From Arenicola marina (lineage: Eukaryota > Annelida > Polychaeta > Arenicolidae): a stretch of DNA of 64,000 bases. The notes under the pieces are model-generated. The model was not told where the DNA came from, did no database searches, and was given only the letters and a program-made list of their open reading frames with translations. The stretch lies in the NCBI GenBank assembly GCA_964019135.1, contig OZ025260.1:34466254-34530253 (forward strand), in the 5' to 3' direction. Shown piece after piece: positions 1-11,200 of this stretch (the first letter of the stretch is position 1; each line of letters starts with the position of its first letter). A program made the position numbers and the translations under genes.

Positions 1-3000
1 AGATGCTGTTAGTCCCTGTGAGCCTTTGTCAGTCCTCGTCAGTACCCTTCAGACCCTGTTAGTCCTTGTGAGCCTTTGTCAGTCCTCGTCAGTACCCTTC
101 AGACGCTGTTAGTCCCTGTGAGCCTTTGTCAGTCCTCGTCAGTACCCTTCAGACCCCGTTAGTTCCCGTGAGCCTTTGTCAGTCCTCGTCAGTACCCTTC
201 AGACCCTGTTAGTCCCTGTGAGCCTTTGTCAGTCCTCGTCAGTACTCTTCAGACCCTGTTAGTCCCTGTGTGCCTTTGTCAGTCCTCGTCAGTACCCTTC
301 AGACCCTGTTAGTCCCTGTGTGCCTTTGTCAGTCCTCGTCAGTACCCTTCAGACCCTGTTAGTCCTTGTGAGCCTTTGTCAGTCCTCGTCAGTACCCTTC
401 AGACCCCGTTAGTTCCCGAGAGCCTTTGTCAGTCCTCGTCAGTACCCTTCAGATGCTGTTAGTCCCTGTGAGCCTTTGTCAGTCCTCGTCAGTACCCTTC
501 AGATGCCGTTAGTTCCCGAGAGCCTTTGTCAGTCCTCGTCAGTACCCTTCAGACCCTGTTAGTCCCTGTGTGCCTTTGTCAGTCCTCGTCAGTACCCTTC
601 AGACCCTGTTAGTCCCTGTGAGCCTTTGTCAGTCCTCGTCAGTACCCTTCAGACGCCGTTAGTCCCTGTGAGCCTTTGTCAGTCCTCGTCAGTACCCTTC
701 AGACCCCGTTAGTTCCCGTGAGCCTTGGTCAGTCCTCGTCAGTACCCTTCAGACGCCGTTAGTCCCTGTGAGCCTTTGTCAGTCCTCGTCAGTACCCTTC
801 AGACCCCGTTAGTTCCCGAGAGCCTTTGTCAGTCTTCGTCAGTACCCTTCAGACGCCGTTAGTCCCTGTGAGCCTTTGTCAGTCCTCGTCAGTACCCTTC
901 AGACCCCGTTAGTTCCCGTGAGCCTTTGTCAGTCCTCGTCAGTACCCTTCAGATGCCGTTAGTTCCCGAGAGCCTTTGTCAGTCCTCGTCAGTACCCTTC
1001 AGATGCTGTTAGTCCCTGTGAGCCTTTGTCAGTCCTCGTCAGAGTCCTTCAGACGCTGTTAGTCCCTGTGAGCCTTTGTCAGTCCTCGTCAGTACCCTTC
1101 AGACCCTGTTAGTCCTTGTGAGCCTTTGTCAGTCCTCGTCAGTACCCTTCAGACGCTGTTAGTCCCTGTGAGCCTTTGTCAGTCCTCGTCAGTACCCTTC
1201 AGACCCCGTTAGTTCCCGTGAGCCTTTGTCAGTCCTCGTCAGTACCCTTCAGATGCTGTTAGTCCCTGTGAGCCTTTGTCAGTCCTCGCCAGAGTCCTTC
1301 AGACGCTGTTAGTCCCTGTGAGCCTTTGTCAGTCCTCGTCAGTACCCTGCAGACCCTGTTAGTCCTTGTGAGCCTTTGTCAGTCCTCGTCAGTATACCCT
1401 TCAGACGCTGTTAGTCCCTGTGAGCCTTTGTCAGTCCTCGTCAGTACCCTTCAGACCCCGTTAGTTCCCGAGAGCCTTTGTCAGTCCTCGTCAGTACCCT
1501 TCAGACCCCGTTAGTTCCCGAGAGCCTTTGTCAGTCCTCGTCAGTACCCTTCAGATGCCGTTAGTTCCCGAGAGCCTTTGTCAGTCCTCGTCAGTACCCC
1601 TCAGACCCCGTTAGTTCCCGAGAGCCTTTGTCAGTCCTCGTCAGTACCCTTCAGACGCTGTTAGTCCCTGTGAGCCTTTGTCAGTCCTCGTCAGTACCCT
1701 TCAGACCCCGTTAGTTCCCGTGAGCCTTTGTCAGTCCTCGTCAGTACCCTTCAGACGCTGTTAGTCCCTGTGAGCCTTTGTCAGTCCTCGTCAGTACCCT
1801 TCAGACCCCGTTAGTTCCCGAGAGCCTTTGTCAGTCCTCGTCAGTACCCTTCAGACCCCGTTAGTTCCCGAGAGCCTTTGTCAGTCCTCGTCAGTACCCT
1901 TCAGACGCTGTTAGTCCCTGTGAGCCTTTGTCAGTCCTCGTCAGTACCCTTCAGACCCCGTTAGTTCCCATGAGCCTTTGTCATTCCTCGTCAGTACCCT
2001 TCAGACCCTGTTAGTCCCTGTGAGCCTTTGTCAGTCCTCGTCAGTACCCTTCAGACGCTGTTAGTCCTTGTGAGCCTTTGTCAGTCCTCGTCAGTACCCT
2101 TCAGATGCTGTTAGTCCCTGTGAGCCTTTGTCAGTCCTCGTCAGTACCCTTCAGATGCTGTTAGTCCCTGTGAGCCTTTGTCAGTCCTCGTCAGTACCCT
2201 TCAGACGCTGTTAGTCCCTGTGAGCCTTTGTCAGTCCTCTTCAGTACCCTTCAGATGCTGTTAGTCCCTGTGAGCCTTTGTCAGTCCTCGTCAGTACCCT
2301 TCAGACCCTGTTAGTCCTTGTGTGCCTTTTTCAGTCCTCGTCAGTACCCTTCAGACACCGTTAGTTCCCGAGAGCCTTTGTCAGTCCTCGTTAGTACCCT
2401 TCAGACCCTGTTAGTCCTTGTGTGCCTTTTTCAGTCCTCGTCAGTATACCCTTCAGACGCTGTTAGTCCCTGTGAGCCTTTGTCAGTCCTCGTCAGTACC
2501 CTTCAGACACCGTTAGTTCCCGAGAGCCTTTGTCAGTCCTCGTCAGTACCCTTCAGACGCTGTTAGTCCTTGTGAGCCTTTGTCAGTCCTCGTCAGTACC
2601 CTTCAGACGCTGTTAGTCCCCGTGAGCCTTTGTCAGTCCTCGTCAGTACCCTTCAGACCCTGTTAGTCCCTGTGAGCCTTTGTCAGTCCTCGTCAGTACT
2701 CTTCAGACGCTGTTAGTCCCTGTGAGCCTTTGTCAGTCCTCGTCAGTACCCTTCAGACCCCGTTAGTTCCCGTGAGCCTTTGTCAGTCCTCGTCAGAGTC
2801 CTTCAGACGCTGTTACTCCCTGTGAGCCTTTGTCAGTCCTCGTCAGTACCCTTCAGATGCTGTTAGTCCCTGTGAGCCTTTGTCAGTCCTCGCCAGAGTC
2901 CTTCAGACGCTGTTACTCCCTGTGAGCCTTTGTCAGTCCTCGTCAGAGTCCTTCAGACTCTGTTAGTCCCTGTGAGCCTTTGTCAGTCCTCGTCAGAGTC

Positions 3001-4415
3001 CTTCAGACTCTGTTAGTCCCTGTGAGCCTTTGTCAGTCCTCGTCAGAGTCCTTCAGACCCTGTTAGTCCCTGTGAGCCTTTGTCAGTCCTCGTCAGTACC
3101 CTTCAGACCCTGTTAGTCCCTGTGAGCCTTTGTCAGTCCTCGTCAGTACCCTTCAGACGCTGTTAGTCCCTGTGAGCCTTTGTCAGTCCTCGTCAGTACC
3201 CTTCAGACCCTGTTAGTCCCTGTGAGCCTTTGTCAGTCCTCGTCAGTACCCTTCAGACGCTGTTAGTCCCCGTGAGCCTTAGTCAGTCCTCGTCAGTACT
3301 CTTCAGACGCTGTTAGTCCTTGTGAGCCTTTGTCAGTCCTCGTCAGTACCCTTCAGACCCTGTTAGTCCCTGTGAGCCTTTGTCAGTCCTCGTCAGTACC
3401 CTTCAGACCCTGTTAGTCCCTGTGAGCCTTTGTCAGTCCTCGTCAGTACCCTTCAGACGCTGTTAGTCCCTGTGAGCCTTTGTCAGTCCTCGTCAGTACC
3501 CTTCAGACCCTGTTAGTCCCTGTGAGCCTTTGTCAGTCCTCGTCAGTACCCTTCAGACGCTGTTAGTCCCCGTGAGCCTTAGTCAGTCCTCGTCAGTACT
3601 CTTCAGACGCTGTTAGTCCTTGTGAGCCTTTGTCAGTCCTCGTCAGTACCCTTCAGACCCTGTTAGTCCCTGTGAGCCTTTGTCAGTCCTCGTCAGTACC
3701 CTTCAGACCCTGTTAGTCCCTGTGAGCCTTTGTCAGTCCTCGTCAGTACCCTTCAGACCCCGTTAGTTCCCGTGAGCCTTTGTCAGTCCTCGCCAGAGTC
3801 CTTCAGACGCTGTTACTCCCTGTGAGCCTTTGTCAGTCCTCGTCAGAGTCCTTCAGACTCTGTTAGTCCCTGTGAGCCTTTGTCAGTCCTCGTCAGAGTC
3901 CTTCAGACTCTGTTAGTCCCTGTGAGCCTTTGTCAGTCCTCGTCAGTACCCTTCAGACCCTGTTAGTCCCTGTGAGCCTTTGTCAGTCCTCGTCAGTACT
4001 CTTCAGACGCTGTTAGTCCCTGTGAGCCTTTGTCAGTCCTCGTCAGTACCCTTCAGACCCTGTTAGTCCCTGTGAGCCTTTGTCAGTCCTCGTCAGTACC
4101 CTTCAGACCCCGTTAGTTCCCGTGAGCCTTTGTCAGTCCTCGTCAGTACCCTTCAGACGCTGTTACTCCCTGTGAGCCTTTGTCAGTCCTCGTCAGAGTC
4201 TTTCAGACTCTGTTAATTCCTGTGAGCCTTTGTCAGTCCTCGTCAGAGTCCTTCAGACTCTGTTAGTCCATGTGAGCCTTTGTCAGTCCTCGTCAGAGTC
4301 CTTCAGGCGCCGTTAGTCCCTGTGAGCGTTTGTCAGTCCTCGTCAGTACCCTTCAGACCCCGTTAGTTCCCGTGAGCCTTTGTCAGTCATTGTCAGACTC
4401 CTTCAGACCCAGTTA
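1..4415. repeat. 50-bp minisatellite array
   Basis: About 88 head-to-tail copies of a 50-bp unit. Each contains the blocks GTTAGTCCCTGTGAGCC, TTTGTCAGTCCTCGTCAG and a variable 10-mer such as AGACCCTGTT or AGACGCTGTT. Copies differ mostly at a few shared positions (CCCTG/TCCCG, GTACCC/GAGTCC), so variants have spread by unequal exchange. Occasional 2-bp insertions (near 1393 and 2444) shift the register. Blocks of six units recur: 3241-3420 is repeated at 3541-3720. The array is already in progress at base 1. It probably lies in an intron of the CDKL5-like gene. The short ORFs it gives are by-products of the repeat and not genes. Confidence 0.95.
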
Positions 4416-4645
4416 GGGGGCTGGCCCAGTAGCTCAGTGGTTAGAGCGCTTGCCTTAAGTGCTCTGGCCACCTGAGAGTCTAGCGGCACGTGGGTCGGTG
4501 GTTCGAGCCCCGCTGTGGCCATTTCTGTGTGGTCGCAGGATAAAGATCCCATGTCCTTCTTCGCAACGAGTACGGGTTACCCCTGAGGGCATGGCTCCAT
4601 TCTCCCTTCTTTCTCTCATTGACGCGATCTGACCAAAATTGGTAA
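4416..4645 (+). mobile_element. tRNA-derived SINE (family A, copy 1)
   Basis: The head resembles a tRNA, with a Pol III A box (TAGCTCAGTGG, 4430-4440) and a B box (GGTTCGAGCCC, 4500-4510) about 60 bp apart. A non-tRNA body follows (GTGTGGTCGCAGGAT, then ATCCCATGTCCTTCTTCG, then a CATTGACGCGATCTGACC-type tail). A second, clearly homologous copy lies at 12716-12942, which shows a dispersed family. The element interrupts the 50-bp array: repeat units with the same CATTGTCAGACTCC variant occur on both sides. No convincing target-site duplication was found because the flanks are themselves repetitive. A functional tRNA gene is unlikely, since the cloverleaf is imperfect and the body continues past the tRNA part. 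Confidence 0.85.
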
Positions 4646-5876
4646 TGCATCCTGAATATGATCAGACTCTGTTAGTCCCTGTGAGCCTTTGTCAGTCATT
4701 GTCAGTAACCTTCAGACCTCTTTAGTCCCCGTGATCCTTTGTCAGTCATTGTCAGACTCCTTCAGACCCAGTCAGTCCCCTAAGAACCAGTCAGTCCACC
4801 TCAGATCCCGTCAGCCCCACTCAGACCCCGTCAGTCTCCATCAGACCCCGCCAGTCTCCCTCAGACCCCGTCAGCCCCCATCAGACCCCGTCAGTCTCCA
4901 TCAGACCCCGTCAGTCCCCCTCACACCCCGTCAGTCTCCGTCAGACCCCGTCAGTCCCCCTCAGACCCCGCCAGTCTCCATCAGACCACGTCAGTCTCCC
5001 TCAGACCCCGTCAGTCCCCCTCAGCCTCCGCCAGTATCCATCAGACCCCCTCAGACCCCGCCAGTCTCCATCAGACCCCATCAGTCCCTGTCAGCCCCCG
5101 CCAGTATCCATCAGACCCCCGTCAGTCCCCCTCAGACCCCGCCAGTCTCCATCAGACCCTGTCAGACCCCCGCCAGTATCCATCAGACCCCCGTCAGTCC
5201 CCCTCAGACCCCGCCATCCTCCATCAGACCCTGTCAGACCCCGCCAGTCTCCATCAGACCCTGTCAGACCCCGTCAGTCTCCATCAGACCCCGTCAGTCT
5301 CCGTCAGTCCCCCTCAGACCCCGTCAGTCTCCCTCAGACCCCGCCAGTCTCCATCAGACCCTGTCAGACCCCGTCAGTCCCCCTCAGACCCCGCCAGTCT
5401 CCATCAGACCCCGTCAGACCCCGTCAGTCTCCATCAGACCCCGTCAGTCCCCCTCAGACCCCGTCAGTCTCCATCAGACCCCGTCAGTCCCCGTCAGTCC
5501 CCCTCAGACCCCGCCAGTCTCCATCAGACCCCGCCAGTCTCCATCCGACCCCGCCAGTCCCCGTCAGTCCCTGTCAGCCCCCCCCCCTCCCAGACCCCGT
5601 CAGTCCCCCTCAGGCCCCGTCAGTTCCCCTCAGACCCTGTCAGTCCCCGTCAGTTCCCCTCAGACCCCGTCGGACCCCGTAAGACCCGGTGAGACCCCTT
5701 AGGACCCGGTGAGATACCGTAAGACCCGGTCAGACCCCTCACGCCCCATCAGTCCCCCTCAGACCCCATAAGACCCGGTCAGACCCCTCACGCCCCTTTA
5801 GTTCCCCTCAGACCCCGTAAGACCCGGTGAGACACCGTAAAACCCGGTCAGACCCCTCACGCCCCGTCAGTTCCAC
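4646..5876. repeat. Degenerate ~20-bp CAGACCCCGT repeat
   Basis: The first ~110 bp resume the 50-bp units (TGTTAGTCCCTGTGAGCC). The sequence then grades into a simpler array built from CAGACCCCGTCAGTCTCCAT and close variants, spaced 10-20 bp. From about 5660 it becomes a third variant with GTAAGACCCGGTGAGAC and CCCTCACGCCCC blocks of about 50-60 bp. This looks like a boundary where the 50-bp satellite decays into a shorter-period, C-rich derivative. One forward frame stays open for 337 codons (4689-5702), giving a Pro/Ser/Gln-rich repeat. I read that as an artefact of a repeat without stop codons: there is no proper start and no conserved domain. Confidence 0.85.
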
Positions 5877-6197
5877 ACTCCTGTGGCCGACATTCTCAGC
5901 CAGTTTTCGTCAGTTCTCGTGCGTGGTAGACACCAACAGAATGAATTGTTTTGGGCCAAAGAGAGTAAACTGCTAGCTCTCCCCTATCTATATTACTTCG
6001 TTAAAATGTTGACGCTGCTCAGACATCAAGAGATACGTACTTGAGTTTGACGTCCACAACTTTATGATATGACAAAGATGATGGATGGATGACATTCGAG
6101 TTTTAGGCCGCTTCGGAATACATGCTTTATACTGGCATCGTGTATTTACTATCGTTACTTAAACGCTGTGCAGACCTCCTAAGGGCTAAGTAGAACA
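5877..6197. other. Unannotated spacer up to LINE insertion
   Basis: Non-repetitive sequence with no convincing exon, RNA gene or repeat. Its last 10 bases (AAGTAGAACA, 6188-6197) form the left copy of the LINE target-site duplication. Confidence 0.5.
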
Positions 6198-8218
6198 CCT
6201 GTTTAACAAAAGCATGTGTGATTTTACATTTCCTGCTCAATGGAAAGATGCCAATGTTACGCCACTTTTTAAGAAAACGGATTCGAAGAAAAAGCAACGA
6301 ATAGAAAATTATCGCCCCATATCTCTGCTCTCATGCGTGGGTAAGGTTATGGAACGGGTAGTTTATAACGAGTTATATGAATTTTGCCTCAGTAATAATC
6401 TCCTGACATGGCGTAATGCCGGCTTTAAAAAGCTAGATTCCACTACAAATCAGCTGATATATATTACTCATAAAATTTACGAATCGTTAGAGCACAATCG
6501 CGATTCAGTTATGGTTTTTCTTGATGTGTCAAAAGCATTTGATAAGGTGTACCACGAGGGTTTATTGCATAAAGTCGAATCATTGGGTATTAAAGGAGAT
6601 CTGTTGAGGTGGCTCAAAAGTTACCTATATTGTAGGCGACAGAGAGTGGTCATAGAGGGTTGCACCTCGGAGTGGAAATATATAAATGCCGGAGTGCCTC
6701 AGGGCTCTATACTGGGGCCGCTCCTGTTTCTCATTTTCGTTAACGATACTGTCGAGGGCCTTGAATGCGAGGCTTATTTATTTGCAGATGACACGTCCCT
6801 ATTTTTTGTACTAGATTTTAATAACGATGTCAAAATCATTAATCGTGATCTAGAACGACTATCTCAGTGGGCCAAACAGTGGCGGGTAACGTTCAATCCT
6901 GATAAAACTGAATACATGGTATTTAGCAAAAAGTTATCGCGACCAAATGAGCTCGATCTATATCTGGACAATTCGAAACTCCGACAAGTAAGAAATCACT
7001 GTCACCTTGGTGTAACCCTATCAGACTCAATGTGCTGGGACCTGCACATAAATAACACTATTATTAAGGCCGAGAAATCTGTTTCTCTACTAAGGCGTCT
7101 TCCTAAACAGGTAGGACGCAGAACTAAATTAAATGTTTATAAAACATATGTTCGACCTAAAATGGAATACTGTACTGCTGTCTTTCATGGCAATCTTACC
7201 AAAACCCAATCAGAGAGGTTGGAAAGTGTACAGCGGCAAGCCCTTGTGTCTGTTACTGGGGCATACAAGAGTACGTCACATACCAAACTGCTGAAAGAAG
7301 TTGGCATTGAACCACTCGCTCTCAGACGTAAATACCTAAGTCTGTGCATTTTGTATAAAATGGTTAATAGTCTCTCTCCGATGTATATGTCTTCTCTATT
7401 ACCTGATTTGGTTTCCCAGTCATCAGTATACTCACATCGGAACTCGACTGACATAAGAATCCCGCATATAAGAAAAAACTATTACAAGAATTCATTCGTT
7501 TGGAACTTAATCAGAGAGTGGAACTCCTTGCCTCAGTGTGTTAAACTAGCAACGTCATTATCACTTTTTAAGTCACTGTATAGGAAGTCATTTTTTTACC
7601 CCGGCAACGAATTGTATAACTATTTTAACAATCCTGAGGCTGTTTACCACACCAGACTCCGCTTAGGCCTGAGCGCACTTAATGGACCTCGCAAAAGATA
7701 CGGTTTTATTAAGGATTCTACTTGTAGTAAATGTAACGGGAAATCTGAAGACGAACTTCACTATCTGTTAAAATGTTCAGAGTATGAGATGCATCGCGAA
7801 ATCCTAATGTCAGATCTATCGTTTTTAAAATTGTATGGTATCAATATATATCCAGAAAGCAGGCATGAATTTAATATCCTTTGTGAATTGTTGTTGTTTG
7901 GTAGCCCCGAGCTGTGTTTTGAAGACAACGTCGCTATATTTAGGGCAGTTCATTTATTTATCCGCAACTCAGCCAGGTTTTCTAGTTAAGGGTCATGGCA
8001 AACTCATTTAATTATGTATTTGGTATTTATCTGAGCTTATATTCATATTCATGCACTTCATTTGTTGACATTACTATATTTATAGTATTACTTATTACCG
8101 TCCTTTGCTGTACATCCAATTAAATTTTTCTTTTTTTATGTTGAGGTGAGCATTAATATGTGTATTCGCTATTGCAAACCTCCAGAAATAAATGATGTTT
8201 AAAAAGAAAAGAAAAAAA
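6198..8218 (+). mobile_element. 5'-truncated non-LTR retrotransposon (LINE)
   Basis: Insertion of about 2.0 kb bounded by a direct repeat, AAGTAGAACA, at 6188-6197 and 8219-8228. This is the target-site duplication expected of target-primed reverse transcription. The 3' end is an A-rich tail (from about 8200, after AATAAATGATG). The 5' end lies inside the reverse-transcriptase coding region: the reading frame is already open from the first bases of the insertion and there is no endonuclease domain, so the copy is dead on arrival. The RT frame has no internal stop, which suggests a fairly recent insertion. The C-terminal arrangement resembles Jockey/CR1/L2-type elements; I cannot assign a clade without a tree. 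Confidence 0.9.
6214..7989 (+). CDS. Reverse transcriptase fragment of LINE ORF2
   Basis: 591 codons from the first in-frame ATG, which is an internal methionine because the frame is open upstream to the insertion point. Visible RT motifs in order: YRPISLLS (residues 33-40), FLDVSKAFD with catalytic Asp104 (102-110), GVPQGSILGP (160-169), FADD with the catalytic Asp pair 192-193, and a primer-grip-like TFNPDKTEYM region. A thumb region follows, then a C-terminal Cys/His cluster (C504, C507, H516, C521) typical of LINE ORF2 C-termini. All catalytic aspartates are present, so the RT core looks intact, but the endonuclease and N-terminal fingers are missing through 5' truncation. It would have copied its own RNA at nicked DNA in the nucleus; this copy should be inactive. 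It is not part of the host gene. Confidence 0.92.
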   Translation: MCDFTFPAQWKDANVTPLFKKTDSKKKQRIENYRPISLLSCVGKVMERVVYNELYEFCLSNNLLTWRNAGFKKLDSTTNQLIYITHKIYESLEHNRDSVMVFLDVSKAFDKVYHEGLLHKVESLGIKGDLLRWLKSYLYCRRQRVVIEGCTSEWKYINAGVPQGSILGPLLFLIFVNDTVEGLECEAYLFADDTSLFFVLDFNNDVKIINRDLERLSQWAKQWRVTFNPDKTEYMVFSKKLSRPNELDLYLDNSKLRQVRNHCHLGVTLSDSMCWDLHINNTIIKAEKSVSLLRRLPKQVGRRTKLNVYKTYVRPKMEYCTAVFHGNLTKTQSERLESVQRQALVSVTGAYKSTSHTKLLKEVGIEPLALRRKYLSLCILYKMVNSLSPMYMSSLLPDLVSQSSVYSHRNSTDIRIPHIRKNYYKNSFVWNLIREWNSLPQCVKLATSLSLFKSLYRKSFFYPGNELYNYFNNPEAVYHTRLRLGLSALNGPRKRYGFIKDSTCSKCNGKSEDELHYLLKCSEYEMHREILMSDLSFLKLYGINIYPESRHEFNILCELLLFGSPELCFEDNVAIFRAVHLFIRNSARFSS

Positions 8219-8228
8219 AAGTAGAACA

Positions 8229-11200
8229 TTATTTGTAAAACACGGTTTTGCAGACGAAAAACGGAAACCATCCGATAAGCAAGGGCATGAATTTATAGAA
8301 ATGCGCGCAAATGGGACTAAAGTTGGGATTAAGGTTCCTGCCGCCTTGTGCCTCAGAGGCTATAAGATATTTCGATTTCACACTTTTACGACAGAAATCC
8401 TGTTGTTCATTTTCTTTTTTTGCACGGACTTGGCTGTGGCTAATTGTGACACCACATTCGAGATAAATTAACCCTCTTATTTCCGCGTTTCATCACTGCA
8501 TACTTGTACAAGAACGGGCGATTTGTCACGTCTCAGGGTGACCTTAACTGAGGTTCATGCGAGAAACTGTACATATATGTATACATGTATGTATGGCATT
8601 GATTCGCATGCGAGATGGGTTCATCTCAGCACAAATCTCCAACCCTACGCTCGCCTGAGACGTCTGACAGGATATGGGAATGTTGCGCCGAGATTGCAGA
8701 CGAGGACTGTTTTTATGTAGTTACGTTAAACGGAAAACCACGAATACTGTTTCGAAGCACAATCATGTTATGTTCTGCAACGCTTGTTAAGCAATTTATG
8801 TGGAACAATTATTGTTAAGATTCCCTGCATTCTCCGCGGGGTGGCGGCGCTAGTAAACTCCACTTAATTACACCTACCTTAGCCTGGAACAAAGATACCG
8901 ACATGTCTATTCATAATGATGGTTGAATTAAATATACCTGAGCGTGTTCGAACCCACTGATAACCCAAGCTGTAAAGGTGTGTGGGTCAGAAAGTACGCC
9001 ACCTTGCGACGGAGAATTGTGGAGCATTTTCAAGATATACATATACTTAGGTACATGTCATGTCTGTAACCTTATGCCCGAACGGTCTTGTTCAACGCTC
9101 CCGGACTTGTCGAGTGAGCCTGCCAAACCAACTGTCTTGAAATTAGGAGGTTCGCGTCCCACTTTACAAATATCTATATACGTCCAGGATAAAAATCGCC
9201 TGTTCTTCTGAAAAGAGTAAGGTTTTTGTTCATTGTTTCGGGAGGGTTTTGCTGGGTGTGCTCTAGCAATTCATTTTAATTAGCCACTGTGGCTAAACAG
9301 CTTCAATTTTCTTTAGCCGCACACAGATCCCAGTAGCCACATATGTGTTGTATTTCTCCCCCTCAAGAAACATTGTATTTTCGAACCAAATCAGACTTGC
9401 GTGTGCAATGCATCATAGGGATCCATTCAGGATAAACAATGCCACATGGACGAGTGAAGTGATGCCTGGGTGGCGCTATTATACCATGGTGGGGGCAGGG
9501 TCCCTGGGTTCCCCGTAGGCAGACATTTCTGATAAAACAGATTGACCTGACATTTGATGAGGGGAGGGGGGGGGGGTCTCCCTCCCAAAATTTGCATCCA
9601 AAGTGCGAGTTTGCTGTCTGTGAGTGGCGATATAGAACTATTCAATGGCAAAAAATATCCCTTCTGAGAGGATTTTGGAAAGCCAGCAGTGTAATAAACA
9701 TTGCCCCACCCCCTATTCACCGAATAATGATTCCACTTCAAGTAAGTGGATGTCCAGTAAGGGCAGGGATCGGCATTAACGCTTGTCGAGGACAAGTGAT
9801 TTTGCTTGTCGGAAAGTAAACAGTTCCCTGTACTTGTCCGGCAAGTGTCAGACAAGTATAAAGTTTTCCAAACTTTTGTACCCAGAGTTTTTTGGTTGGC
9901 TTTTTCTGGTTCATTGTCAACTAATTCATTTGTGGATGTGAATGCATGCATTTACAAGATGTACGTCAAAAATGATTGTGACACTTATTAGTCCTTTGTG
10001 TTTGTCTGCTTCTCTCAACCACATTGTTGCATCGTTCTTCATGGGGCGATATCTTGGGCATTATGGATTTCTGCGTAGACCGACGATAGAAACCAATGTA
10101 TTACACGCCATAGCATGGATCCATCTCCAGTCCCGCCTCACATAAATCCATGACGGACCCCCTCCCCATCATACACACCTAGGACGGACCCCCCACCACA
10201 TCCCCACCCTTGACACACACGCAGGGTGGACCCTCTCCCCCTCACACACACCCAGAACGGACTCTCTCCCTCTCACACACAACCAGGAAGGATCCCCCAC
10301 TCAACCGCCCGCTCACATACACCCAGAACAGATTCCCCTCCCTCACATCACCCGCGATAGATGCCCTCTCCCTCCTCCTCCCACACACACCCAGGAGGGA
10401 CCCCTGGGCCATTCACACACACCTAGGAGGGACCTCACACCCCAGCCACCCAATGTTTTTTGTTGGTTTTGTTTTTGGGTGGGAGGGGGAGAACAAGGTA
10501 ATCAGGTGAGACAAGTAAAAATTTAAAGTGCTTGTCCCACAGGACAAGTACATGTTAGGAGTTAGCGTCGAGTCCTGAAGGGCATGCAAAGACTCGAAAG
10601 TACAGTAGCGGACGCCTAATCTCAATAGTCGTAAATTTTTCGAAGATACCTAAAATCAATCTCCTCCCGTTTCTAAAATCCTGTATCCGCTCCTGGCCCG
10701 ATGATTGAGGAATTGAGGTCTCCGGGCGGAGAAATCACGACAATATGCGAGGAAAGTCTGACTTCAAAATCCTCTTTTTACCTGAATTCTGGATCCTTTC
10801 TATATACAATTCTGGTCCATTCCAATCTTGCCTCAGGCTCGGTTGAGGACTGGTGACTCTGAGGAGGGGTAGTTTAAATGGTGGGGAGCAGTCGTATGGC
10901 TCTTTTAGCCATTAATGCCACATATCTCTCCAACCCTACGTGGTCATTTACTGCCTGTTCCGGATTAGCCCCCTTCCCCTTTTTTCCGCTTGAAGAGGGA
11001 TCAACCTGTTTGCTATTGACCTGCCCTATATGCCACATTTCCATGCAATTCTGCTTGGCGTCTTCCGTCTTTTCCCAGTAAACCCGCACTACAGAGTTCT
11101 GTTGTGTGCCCCATGGATTACACAAGAAATTCTCAGTCATACAAATTTGGGGTTTCATATGAAGTACCAAACTAACACCAGATAGTTTGCCTTTACCCTG

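Noticed and set aside
1..4415. CRISPR-like array of direct repeats
   Set aside because: Units are continuous tandem copies without unique spacers, and the context is eukaryotic.
4416..4645. Functional tRNA gene
   Set aside because: A and B boxes are present, but the element continues into a SINE body shared by other copies and the cloverleaf is imperfect.
4689..5702. 337-codon Pro/Ser/Gln-rich ORF
   Set aside because: Low-complexity translation of a degenerate tandem repeat, without splice or start support.
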